The notes under the pieces: model-generated
The model's database searches: none
Seen by the model: only the letters and a program-made list of their open reading frames with translations
What the model was told of the DNA's origin: nothing
Part shown: positions 47,801 through 57,700 of the stretch, piece after piece
Numbering within the stretch: position 1 is the stretch's first letter
How the letters are laid out: each line of letters opens with the position of its first letter
Source: Lineus longissimus
Taxonomy: Eukaryota; Nemertea; Pilidiophora; Heteronemertea; Lineidae
NCBI RefSeq assembly: GCF_910592395.1
Contig: NC_088313.1
Location: forward strand, 21,282,437-21,346,436
Reading direction: 5' to 3'
DNA length: 64,000 nucleotides
Translations under genes and position numbers: made by a program

Positions 47801-50800
47801 CATTCAGTGCTCTCATCATAAGGTCAACCCCTCACTCATTCAGTGCTCTCATCATAAGGTCAACCCCTCACTCATTCAGTGCTCTCATCATAAGGTCAAC
47901 CCCTCACTCATTCAGTGCTCTCATCATAAGGTCAACCCCTCACTCATTCAGTGCTCTCATCATAAGGTCAACCCCTCACTCATTCAGTGCTCTCATCATA
48001 AGGTCAACCCCTCACTCATTCAGTGCTCTCATCATAAGGTCAGTTGAGACCTGTCTGATCAGAACACTCGTCCTTTCTTTCTCGATCTGATTGTTGTTTT
48101 ATTTTCAGAACAACCAACATCCGCACATCCTTCTCCGAGTAAATTTACAGCCATTGGATTATCGCCGATTCATAAACCAACCAAATCCAGAGTTCCTGTA
48201 AGTGTCACGCGAGAGAGGTTCATCTATGGCCGTATCGCCAATTCTTCCTGACGACATTTTCTGGTCAAAATGTTCCTTCAAATTTCTTGTTGAATGTTTC
48301 TCATTGAAATACAAAAGTGACTCCAGGCCATTTCATTCATACTGTCAGAGGTGTGCTGCCAAGATGTCCTGGGGTTTAAAGAGAAGTGTAAACGAGAGTC
48401 CCGGTGAACACCATCTCTTATTTTCATGTTGACCATTTCAGGATCCTGAGCCAGAAGCAGATGAATTTTACGAGATGAGTAAGTACAGGAAGAATCTCTC
48501 GAGACGCCATCTCCGTCATATAGATGTGACATCGCTTGTTGTTGGATGTAGAGATGGTCGCTTCACAGATCTCCACCAGAAATGACACTAAACACTCATT
48601 GATTGTCTACTTGACACAGCATCACACGTCCTTACTGTCATGGGTCACTTCTGAACTCGGCTATTCCGTGTGTCTTTGCATCATTGTCACCTCAGTGCAT
48701 TCATCAAGCAGCCAGCGTGTCTCCCATCAGTGGAGGTTGTGTGCTTCATAAGGCTTCCTGGCCTTGGATAGACCTTGATCCTCCTCATCCCGATCACTTC
48801 ACACTGCTGGCACTCCAATCCGTCAATCTCGTGTTGCTAAAGCTTTTCTGTTGTCTTTCAGCTGACTTTGAAAGCGACACTCAGGTAAGTATTTCTCCAA
48901 GCAACCTTATGAGATATCACATAGATACCATGATAAGGGGAAGCTTGCATCAGCTTGATCTTGCCAACACGCTCTCATGCACTTGGTTTAGCATGTCTTT
49001 CCCTGTGGAGAGATATGCCTACAGGTGCATTGTGCCACGAGCACAGCCTAGCGAGCGTCAACACTAAACGATATTGTATTTTGTTGATGTTATCTGTTCC
49101 TTACAGCAGCTCCCTCTTTTGCAGATCAAACCATTTACCAAATCGTCCACGATGCCCTCGTCAGTGCCACCAATACCTGCTCCAATCAAATCGCGGACCT
49201 TACCTCCGGCGCCGACGCCTATCAAACCAAAAGATGGTAAGCTTTTCTCAACTTATACGCTTCCTCTAGTTGAACTAATTTCACCCCAGGTGCTGTATTT
49301 TGTCAACCTTTAAAGCTGTACAGCTAAGAGAGGCAGTGAAGGCCAGCATAACAACTCCACATGTTGCATGCCTTGGTAGAGAGTGCAGTGAGGTAGTGCA
49401 GGGTGCCGGTTGGTATGGTCAGCAGTGCTGCCACTCATCAAAGTTACCTCATGTCCATCCCAGTGACACAGCCAAGCAATGATTCTCGTGAACCAAGCAA
49501 GTTACAACTCCACTGTTTCCCAGTTACCATGGTAACCTTCATTATCATATTTGACGTCTGCTTGTAATGTGGTGATTCTTGTTACAGTGGACACACCCAT
49601 GACAGGTTCTGTTAGCGCCCTAAAGGCTAAACTCGAGGGCCTACCGCATCAACTAGGTAGGGGGGCACTCGGCATCAGTGCCCAATGTGAGATGGAACAT
49701 GCCTTTGTCTCAATGTGCTATAACCCTCTTGGTGGTTGGGTCATTCCCGATTGGAACATTGCTTTTCAGGCTTATGCTTATAAATAGAAGCTCTTGGCAT
49801 TATTGCGGTTGTGGCTCCCTATCAATCCGTCTTCGGACCCATTGGTGTTGGGACAACTCGACAAATAGACTTTAGGTATCTGCTGTATATAGATTTCCTT
49901 TGTTTTGAAGAAGAATGAGATCAAGTGAGAAGGTCATAACCACTGCTATAGACTCCACTTTATAGCCATTCTCTACAATCCCATTTACTCGACTCAACTC
50001 ATTGGCAAAGGCAGCCGAAGAAGGATGGTCTTTTTTGCGACACCACAAATAGGTTTAATGCTGATTCTCGTCTTTACTTCTGTTAAGATCTTTGAAAAAC
50101 CATGTAAACTCTATTCTAACCTGCAGGTCCTAAACGAACGATCCCAACACCACCCGACTCACGAAGTAATTCTCTGAGTTCAAGCAGCAGTATACCAGGT
50201 AAGTTGAGGTCCATCATGTGAGCTTTCAAGGCACTTTCTGGTGACATTCACTTGATTCAACCTGTAACAGTGATACGGTGAGTTTCTCCACCTTGACCAC
50301 TATCCTGCCCTGATCTTCAACACTGTGGTGATCATCAACTGTGATAACGAGCACCACTTACCTCCATTCAATGTCCTTGCTCGGTTTGAATTCACCCTGA
50401 ATGACATTTGTTTTGTAACGATTTCTTGTAGGGAGTCCGCAGTTTCCACGGTCACCAAAACTCGGGAGTAAGGACCAGCTTTTATCAAATCTATCTCAAT
50501 GTCACCTTGTCTGACGTCGTCCTGCATGTTCTGATGTCAGCTGTCTGCATGTTTGACAAATGCTGACTTCCTCTTCTCTTGCTTGTTACCATGGTGATCA
50601 CATGATATGCCTTATTCAGTTTGATTGCATTTGCTCTATTTTGTTTACTTTTACTGAATCAACAAGCTTTTGACTTTGTTTTGCTTTACTTTATTTCTCC
50701 TTCTGTTTTGTGTAGAGTTGCCACCAGCACCGTTCCGTCGCCCTGGTTACCGAGAGCCAAGAACCTCGGTTACATCCATATCATCAAGTTCGTCTGAGTC

Positions 50801-53075
50801 TGGATCTGGAGTGGTCGGCCCTCCACCACTTCCTCCCAGAATCCCATTACCTCCTCCACCATTGCCAAGGCCAGAACCACCCGGTCAAGGTATAGCTTTT
50901 TGTAGAAGAAGTTTTAACATGAAAATAACAAGGATTAAGAACCATTGGTTAGTTGTTGACACATTAATAATCTGAGATCGCTAAGTGGTTGTGGTAAGAG
51001 ACTTGATGTTAGTAGCAGTCACACCATAATTACATTGCTTGTCTTTCTGTTCCCTCATTTTTGATGCACTTCATGTTATTTGGCTGGTAGTTTTAGTGTT
51101 TTGTGTTATCTATTAGTTGTGGTCGTTGGCTTTAAAATTGGCTGTGTCTCTTTCGTGCACGCTTCGTTCTGCTTATGTAGTTTTCCATAGCTTATTGTTT
51201 GAATGCTTGTCAGTTTTGGTAACTTTGGTTTCATTTGAATGAATTGAACCATAATTGGAGTGTGAGGTGTTACCAATTAGGCTTGCTTGAACAAGCCAAC
51301 TCAGAACTGGGGGAAAACTTCACAAGCAAACAGTCCGGATGCACCTAAGAAGGGAGTATTTTACTTGACATGCAGTCTGATATGACTAAAACATTCTTAT
51401 GAATAATCAAATCGACGTGGTCTTACCATTTCAGAAGATAAACCAGCTCCTCGACGTGGCTCGATACCACTGCCGATGCCTCCTGTACCAAGTGTACCCG
51501 ATGACACTGAACCAGATATTCTAGTGAGTTCTTCTTCAAGATTCGCTGTGCACTTGGAGTTGTAATTCTCTAGCGAGCATTCCTCCTCCAAGGCGGGATG
51601 AGCCCATGTGTCTGCCACTACATTTAGGCACCAGTTCCGTTTTGATATATTTACCGAGAGACTTTGTCTTCACCCAGAGGAAAAGGCCAAGCTACTAGTG
51701 CTTCTCACCCATTTGGCTCTTTCACTTGACCTGGTCTGGGCACCAGGTTAAAGGAACGTTGGTTTGACTATATTCATGGGTTTAATGCCATGTCCATCAC
51801 ATCTTAGTTCTAGCATTAACAATTTGTACAGCAGCTTGATTTGGCAGTGAGCGTCTGTGAAGAACAGGATGAATATAATGCCAAGTACTGAGTTTGAAGC
51901 ACTGTCACAATGTGGAACCACCCTCGCAATGTGGAACCACCCTCGCAATGTGGAACCACCCTCGCAATGTGGAACCACCCTCGCAATGTGGAACCACCCT
52001 CGCAATGTGGAACCACCCTCGCAATGTGGAACCACCCTCGCAATGTGGAACCACCCTCGCAATGTGGAACCACCCTCGCAATGTGGAACCACCCTCGCAA
52101 TGTGGAACCACCCTCGCAATGTGGAACCACCCTCGCAATGTGGAACCACCCTCGCAATGTGGAACCACCCTCGCAATGTGGAACCACCCTCGCAATGTGG
52201 AACCACCCTCGCAATGTGGAACCACCCTCGCAATGTGGAACCACCCTCGCAATGTGGAACCACCCTCGCAATGTGGAACCACCCTCGCAATGTGGAACCA
52301 CCCTCGCAATGTGGAACCACCCTCGCAATGTGGAACCACCCTCGCAATGTGGAACCACCCTCGCAATGTGGAACCACCCTCGCAATGTGGAACCACCCTC
52401 GCAATGTGGAACCACCCTCGCAATGTGGAACCGCCCTTTCGGGATGGCCTGTCTTCTAAAGTTCTCCGCCTATTTTATTGTTTCAGGATGGTCTGTATGC
52501 TTATCCCTGGTTCCACGGATCAGTCGGCCGAGATTATGCAAATAAAAAACTACCGTTATTACCAGAAGATGGGACTTTTCTTGTTCGTAAAAGTACTCAT
52601 GGGCCTCACCAGCCTTATTCTTTAGACATATTGTATGAATCGACGATTAAACGTCTACCAATCAGACTGAGGCGTGATGGCAAGTATGCATTAGGAAAGG
52701 AAAAGGACGGTGAACAGGTGCGTAGGTTGCGGATCGTTTCTCAATATGTTATAGAGAGTCCTTGGATTAAGCTCGACATTACAGAGATTGCTTGTGGGTA
52801 GGATAACTTATCCAGATTGTAGCTGTCTGATATTTGACGTGAATTCCTCCATCCTTACATATCAAGCCCAGTGCTTGCCGAGTTACCAGTTTGCTTGGTC
52901 ACTTGATAGTATTTTCTCCTGAAACCCATGAATAGTCATGGTTGTATTCCTATTGTCCATCTTGCAGAGTTTTGCTGGCGTTGCGGACCTGATCGTCTAC
53001 CACAAAGAGTACCCCATCTTTGTTGTTGGATCGGCTGGAGCTGAGGTCACTCTCAAACGCACACCACCAAAATGA
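34635..53075 (+). CDS. SLP-76/BLNK-family adaptor: SAM, acidic Tyr region, Pro-rich region, SH2; complete
   Basis: Vertebrate SLP-76 (LCP2), BLNK and CLNK are cytosolic scaffolds phosphorylated by Syk-family kinases; they recruit PLC-gamma, Vav, Nck and Grb2-type SH3 proteins. Twenty-two coding exons: 34635-34703, 36313-36375, 36714-36769, 37161-37241, 42206-42294, 42592-42626, 42876-42975, 43743-43774, 44804-44944, 46439-46520, 47155-47199, 48109-48197, 48442-48478, 48862-48884, 49125-49236, 49588-49656, 50127-50198, 50432-50467, 50716-50889, 51435-51523, 52487-52717, 52968-53075. Every junction is GT-AG and every phase fits, giving 610 residues (human SLP-76: 533). Order matches SLP-76: SAM (about 11-80), acidic tyrosine-rich (90-314), proline-rich (315-498), SH2 (502-605). 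BLNK lacks a SAM, so the layout is closest to SLP-76, though the SH2 reads YALGKEKDGEQ like BLNK YALGRKKNGEE. It may be the single ancestor-type gene of the family. Confidence 0.92.
35036..35070. repeat. TTGAA pentanucleotide microsatellite, seven copies
   Basis: Perfect repeat of TTGAA, directly joined to the hairpin at 35068-35135. Confidence 0.9.
35068..35135. repeat. Inverted repeat hairpin
   Basis: The left arm 35068-35098 and right arm 35109-35135 are complementary over 27 bp, apart from a 4-nt bulge (TCAG) in the left arm, with a 10-nt loop. Confidence 0.85.
36011..36096. mobile_element. pogo/Tc1-like MITE, copy 3, internally deleted
   Basis: An 86-bp element with ends CAGTAGAACCTCTCTATTAA and the complementary GAGGGAGGTTCTATTG, flanked by TA on both sides. 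It lacks the middle of the other copies and is in the SAM-SH2 adaptor gene between its first two coding exons. Confidence 0.8.
36405..36515. repeat. Tandem duplication of about 56 bp
   Basis: Two copies sharing ACTAGCTTCAGGGCATGGTC and TATCAA lie in the intron right after exon 36313-36375. Confidence 0.75.
37242..38730. other. Adaptor intron 4, first part
   Basis: No exon-like segment between the SAM exons and the repeat element; it includes the inverted repeat at 37809-37945. Confidence 0.5.
37809..37945. repeat. Inverted repeat, 42-bp arms
   Basis: The arms 37809-37850 and 37904-37945 are complementary with about five mismatches (core CCACAGGGGC...CTGCAGT) around a 53-nt loop. No clear target-site duplication was seen. 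Confidence 0.75.
38731..40369. repeat. Modular interspersed repeat with inverted GCTCACCTC ends
   Basis: The left end is a perfect 10-bp hairpin (AGCTCACCTC, 6-nt loop, GAGGTGAGCT). The right end at 40360-40368 is GAGGTGAGC, the inverse of the left GCTCACCTC. Inside are about four modules of about 300-480 bp. Each has GGCACGTTTC, GGTACACATGTACCC, a CCACCAGGGG-type string and TTCAAGGTCACAGAGGTCAA. A GTC triplet run lies near the left end. No protein coding was found. It lies wholly in an adaptor intron. Confidence 0.85.
38768..38882. repeat. GTC/CGT trinucleotide microsatellite
   Basis: About 33 consecutive GTC units with GTCC interruptions at both ends. It generates false open frames of poly-Arg and poly-Thr. 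Copy number may vary among individuals. Confidence 0.95.
40370..42205. other. Adaptor intron 4, last part
   Basis: Apart from the 40-bp array, I see no exon or known element. Confidence 0.5.
41120..41318. repeat. 40-bp tandem repeat, five copies
   Basis: The unit starts AAACTCAGGTGAAACCCCTG and ends GGGGCTTAGTTGTC; copies are almost identical. Intronic in the adaptor gene. Confidence 0.93.
42206..48884 (+). CDS. Acidic tyrosine-rich exons of the adaptor
   Basis: Ten short exons encode residues 90-314, rich in D, E, S and P with many candidate phospho-tyrosines: PPPIDYSN, LSYETPSEP, DDFYELPW, FSYDRRIS, SDVYGSE, SEYDQ, DEDYEQP (across a splice junction) and DEFYEM. YETP and YEQP are YxxP sites in acidic context, like the DYESP and DYEPP sites of SLP-76 that dock Vav and Nck when phosphorylated. 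Flanking introns hold a 36-bp minisatellite (47355-48038). Confidence 0.88.
43775..46438. other. Two adaptor introns around exon 44804-44944
   Basis: They contain a G-run (about 43893-43905), a CATA microsatellite (about 43938-43957) and unremarkable sequence. No additional exon with correct phases was found. Confidence 0.5.
47355..48038. repeat. 36-bp minisatellite, 19 copies
   Basis: The unit starts GTCAACCCCTCACTCATTCA and ends GCTCTCATCATAAG. Total length is exactly 19 units, with rare variants (CAACAT, GTCAGC). Because 36 is divisible by three, a long open frame of STPHSFSALIIR repeats appears, but reading through from the preceding exon meets a stop at once, so it is intronic. Confidence 0.96.
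49125..51523 (+). CDS. Proline-rich exons of the adaptor
   Basis: Six exons encode residues 315-498. PxxP-type stretches include PSSVPPIPAPIKSRTLPPAP and GPPPLPPRIPLPPPPLPRP, fitting SH3 ligands. PRSPKLGK contains RxxK, the motif type by which SLP-76 binds the C-terminal SH3 of Gads. Exons 49588-49656, 50127-50198, 50432-50467 and 50716-50889 are all phase 1 at both ends, so each can be skipped without frame change. Exon 49125 has an alternative in-frame acceptor at 49107 (TTACAG) adding six residues. Confidence 0.87.
51908..52439. repeat. 19-bp minisatellite, 28 copies
   Basis: The unit CAATGTGGAACCACCCTCG is repeated 28 times, nearly perfectly, and the last copy has a C-to-G-type change. 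It ends 47 bp before the SH2 exon. Since 19 is not a multiple of three and the unit has no stop in any frame, long open frames appear in several frames on both strands; all are artefacts. Confidence 0.97.
52487..53075 (+). CDS. SH2 domain and C-terminus of the adaptor
   Basis: Two exons (77 and 35 codons plus TGA). PWFHGSVGR is the first SH2 strand and helix start. GTFLVRKS holds the phosphotyrosine-binding Arg (residue 532). QPYSLDILY, RLPIRLRRDGKYALGKEKDG and SFAGVADLIVYHKEYPIFVV complete the fold. The protein ends shortly after the domain (LKRTPPK), as in SLP-76 and BLNK. Confidence 0.95.
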
Positions 53076-54790
53076 GAGATCATGTGAGCGAGAGACCGGA
53101 GGTGACGGGTTGTGAATGGATATCCACTGGTGGTATTGCAACCTCAGTAAAGCACTCGTGCGGACACTTTTATCAGAAGAGGTGACAAGTTCTTTCTGTA
53201 AACAGGACCAGAATTGCTGAAGACGCAATTGTGTCCCATTCACTAAGTTTTCTTGATATATCTTTACCCAGCTCATGTGTTGTCTCGGAGACAAAAAGGG
53301 TCAAATATTCACAAATGAGGGTTTACATGGGTTCATCTGGGTTCAATGGATGGGAGACATTAGAGTTCACTGGTGCGAAAAAGACTTGAGGAAGCATCTG
53401 TGTTGATGGGATTTGATGGTACAAGCTGCGTGCTATGAACTGTTGATGTGCTCTAGCATGGTATGACGGACTTCTCAACAAGACAATTAGATTGGTTGCT
53501 CTCGTAAAATGGACCATGTGTCACTTCATATCATCAGGTATGATGTTACTCTTTAACACTGGTTGGACACTGCTTGATTCATTCCATTTGTAGATAAACA
53601 TTCCATCATTCACGTCTGCACACTTAGTGCTTTTAAACCAGTAAAAAATCAAAACTTTGCGACTGTGAAGTCCCTTCCTTCTTGTTGGGTTTGTTTACAC
53701 AATGTTAGCACGTGAATCTACCGACTTTGAATGGGAAGACCCATAGCTAACATGGGGGGGGGGGCACAAAATGAGACAAAAGTCTGTGTTACAAACATGT
53801 TTTTCAGTGGATTGAGGCTGTGGGTCATAATGACATGACCTTGCCAACATCCAGGTCAAGCTTTACTCTGAAAGAAGTGATTGGCAGTATTTGTTAACTT
53901 GGCTGTAGTTCTCAAGTTTGTCTGAATGTTTGTTGCTCTAAACTGTTGTTGAAAGAAGTTCCACACAAACTTCATCGAGCTTTGACAAGTTATTAGGTTT
54001 TGTTGTTGACATTTGTGCTATCTTGTTATCTCGAGTGTGCTAGGTTCTTCATATGAAGAGCCATTATGAACAAAATTATTAGATAATGCTGGCAAAACAT
54101 ACGTGACAGTACAAAGTCTGCCAGATCCTATTGTTGATAGTTCATAATTCTGTGTGAAAAGTGATGTTACTTATGTATGTGCTCATGAAAACTTGTCAAC
54201 TCTCATTATATGTCTGTCTGTCCATATTGTGAACTTTCAACTGATGTAAATTTGACTTGTTTATCCAAGAGTAGATTAGACTGTTCTGTGGTGTATTTAT
54301 TGTGAGAAGCCCAACAGAGCCAGCCGACCTTGTGCAGTGTAATAGGGAACACGGTACTCCATAGGACAAACATAGGAGGTGCTCATGGACCACAGGCCTT
54401 ACATTCCTGGTCGCAGTAGTATGTATTCAGTCCAAGCTAACGAGTTTGAAGGCTTTTGTTCAGTGTTAGACATGGACGGGCATCACTCACTTCATCCTGT
54501 TGTATGACATGCTATACTATAAACTCAGTCAGGAGCTCTCACTACCTAATCACTGTGTACAAGTGCATCGAGCATGCCATACTAACAGGAAGTACATTCC
54601 AATGGCCCAGTTCACCTGGCAGAGGTTGAAACAGCTCTTGACTGGGTTCACAGTAGAAGCTGTTCCCACAAGGGTAAAAACAGCTCTTGACTGGGTTCAC
54701 AGCTGTAGCTAGACTTGATCAAACCTGTAAATGTTGTACAAACGGAGAATATCATATTGATACAGAATAAATATTTTATAATATATACCC
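53076..54790 (+). other. Adaptor 3' UTR
   Basis: Non-coding sequence from the stop codon to just past an AATAAA at 54766-54771. It contains a G-run (53752-53764) and a duplicated CAGCTCTTGACTGGGTTCAC string near 54630 and 54680. Confidence 0.65.
54766..54771 (+). terminator. Polyadenylation signal of the adaptor gene
   Basis: AATAAA in an AT-rich setting, the first canonical plus-strand signal seen after the stop at 53075. Confidence 0.65.
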
Positions 54791-57700
54791 AGTGAATAGA
54801 TGGCATTATTCTTTTTTGAGGCCTCCCTTGCACTGGCGCACAGGCCTCCGAGTGCATTGACATGGTGGAGCAGCCAGGTTCTCCTCGTCGTCGTTGATTC
54901 GGTCTGGTTGTGACTGTCTCATCTCTCCTTTGTTGGGCACTGTAGTACTTACTGCTGGCCAGTTTCTTATTGGCCAGGTGCAAGATTGGGATATTTCTTC
55001 AACTTGGACGACTGACAGATCAGTGCTGGCAATTGGGGGAAATACCTATCTCATTGGAGACAGATCAGTGCTTGGTCTGGACGATGGTGAACTGGGGATC
55101 TGTCGTCCAATGGGTTGCACCATGAATAAGATAAGAGTGTAGTCCATGCAATAACACTGTATTGTGATGTTGGTAATGTACCTATGCACTATTCACAGCA
55201 TACTTGACTTCATTGGTGGTGATCACAATAGGAATGGCGTCCCCCTTTAATGATAAATATAAAGATAACACAATTTTTAAGACATCTTAAAGAAATTTAT
55301 TGGAAGATACTGACCCTGCCTTCCGGAATTGATATATTTCAATTTGAAAACATGATTGTAAGAAAAGATCGACAATGAAAATAAGTGGCATCTGCTTCTG
55401 ATATTACTTGATTTCGGCAAGATGGGACATTTCTGTGATCTCAAGTGGAGGTGGTGTGCGTGGGCAGAGGCAGAGGTACAAAGAAAGCCTCTGAAGCCAA
55501 TTGGACACCTTCTCTACAAGAGGCACTCATTAAGGCCAGTGGGCCTCTGAAGCCAAGTGGACACTGTCTCTACAAGAGGCACTCGTTAAGGCCAGTGGGT
55601 TTCCCATATCTCAATGTTTCCTTGACTCAAAATACAAAAAGCAAGTTAAATTCAGAAGCAAACGTCAATCATACCGCCATGGAGGAACAGAGCCATCTGA
55701 CGGTATCAAACACAACCAAAACAGAACTAAAAAGACCATGACCAAATGCTGTTCCTATGTATGTACACAACACCATACATACATTACATACATCAAGAGG
55801 TGTTTCTCAAGGTTGACATTGACCAAAGCTGACCACAGCTAGAAGTAAGATAGATTTCGAAAAGAGCAAGACCGTATTGCTTTTCATCATAGCACATTTC
55901 ATTTATATTGCTCAAAAGTGCTTTCGATTCTAAAATAGTATTGCTTTTGTAAGGACGAAGCAGGTCCATACCTCCTAAAATAGCAAGTTTATGTTTATAA
56001 AAGAGGAAATTTGCTTTCAAAGCTGGTTCTGGCAGGAGATGCCAGCGCCATTATAAACTTGAAATAAGAAAGTTCCTGCCAGGCAGGAGATAGACAGTTC
56101 TCGACACGAATACAAACTATGCATATTTCAACAAATGGACCATAGTAGGTTCTCCCTTACTACCGGTCATGAAAGGAGGACTGGTGGAGAGAGCAGGTAA
56201 GATGGCCAGTTAGAAACTCAAGTTGGAGCCAGAAATTGATAAATAAGACAAAGAAGTGCTGAGATTCTGACTGAAATGAGATTCTTCAAGATATATACAG
56301 CTAATTGTGGAAAAAACCCGTGTGCACTTCATATTGATAACTTCAGGCTCCAAAGGAACACTTTCCAACTGGCCACCTCAGCTGATGATCAGTGGGCCAC
56401 ACTGACCATGGGCCAGGGTGACCTTGTGTGATATTGTCATGGATACTGCTATTTTGTCCTTGATGGCTCCTCATACAGTACCTCTCCAGAAAAAAATCAC
56501 AACTGGGTTGCCCAGTTACTGTCAAATCAGTCAGGAGCCGGCCTGTCCTTCTAGCTTGCAGGAGCACATTGACAAATGACAGCTCCTGGATGAATTAACA
56601 GTACAATGATCACCAGCAGTTTATCAGACTATTAAACTCCTTATTGACACTGAATGAGCTTTCGTCAAATTTCTCCCAAAGACTTGGTCCAATGACTTTC
56701 ACTTATTGCTTGTGATTCTAAGGCGATGTATGTGACTGTCCAAAACCAGACAGTGAAACCATGGTGGACACATGTGACATGGACACATTCCCTTTATTCT
56801 CTCACCAGTCACACTTACAAACATTTACAAATTGTCAGCGAGACATCCACTTACAAGAATTTAACAGGAACTTGCTTCGATAACTTCCTCAAAACCTCAA
56901 CATACAGACATATTTGAAGCCACAATATCCGTAGAAAATTCTAAAAATCAAGCGAAATATTCGTTTTGGATGTGCAGATTATGCAGATAAGTCTTTGTAT
57001 TCATTCAGCGTTTCCTTGGGCAACACCCTGTAAATATAGTCCACCTCTCGATGTAACTCCCACACCAGTTAGGGAGCTTAAGCCATATGAATTACAACCA
57101 CTAGAAATCAAGTACGGCCCATATCTTAGACTCACTCAAACAACCAGACCCGTTACACGCAGTTCGCAGCCTTTCTAAATACATGTATTGACGATATTCC
57201 CCAAAACTTTCTATAAGATATGAAGCGTACTTGATCTACAAAATATGAATCTTGGAAAACTGGCGCTGATTATCTATACAACACAGAGGGCGCCACGTGA
57301 TACCCTGTACAACACCATCTAACTAATTATACCCTGTTCGTCATCACTATGACTTGAATCGTTTCATCGCCAATATTTAAATCAATAATCTACACCGTCA
57401 TATTTTATACCCTGTTTCAAAAGTACTCATATACCAGTACTACACAGGACTTGGGATCCAAATTGATGTCGGCAACCTCACTACCAGGTGACAGCTTTAC
57501 AACAGAAGCTGTCCGAAGATTATAAACAGAAATACCACTCCCACTCATGCTTAAAATAGCACAGAAAGTATGTCATGACGGCCAAAAGGGCGTCAACGTT
57601 CAGACAAATTTGGTTTCACATCCTGACTGGTTTTACAGTATGTGAAGGACTGGGTATAAAAACTGCCAACAACAATTTGAAATCAAGGAAAGAAACACAA

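Noticed and set aside
47302-48090. 262-codon frame of STPHSFSALIIR repeats as a repetitive protein gene
   Set aside because: Pure minisatellite translation inside an adaptor intron, with no splice or homology support.
51748-52625. Several 170-240-codon frames with WNHPRNVEPPSQCGTTLA-type repeats
   Set aside because: The 19-bp stop-free minisatellite is open in several frames; the segment is intronic between exons 51435-51523 and 52487-52717.
54648-55142. Frames of 82-111 codons on both strands after the adaptor gene
   Set aside because: No splice or similarity support; they overlap UTR sequence and short duplications.
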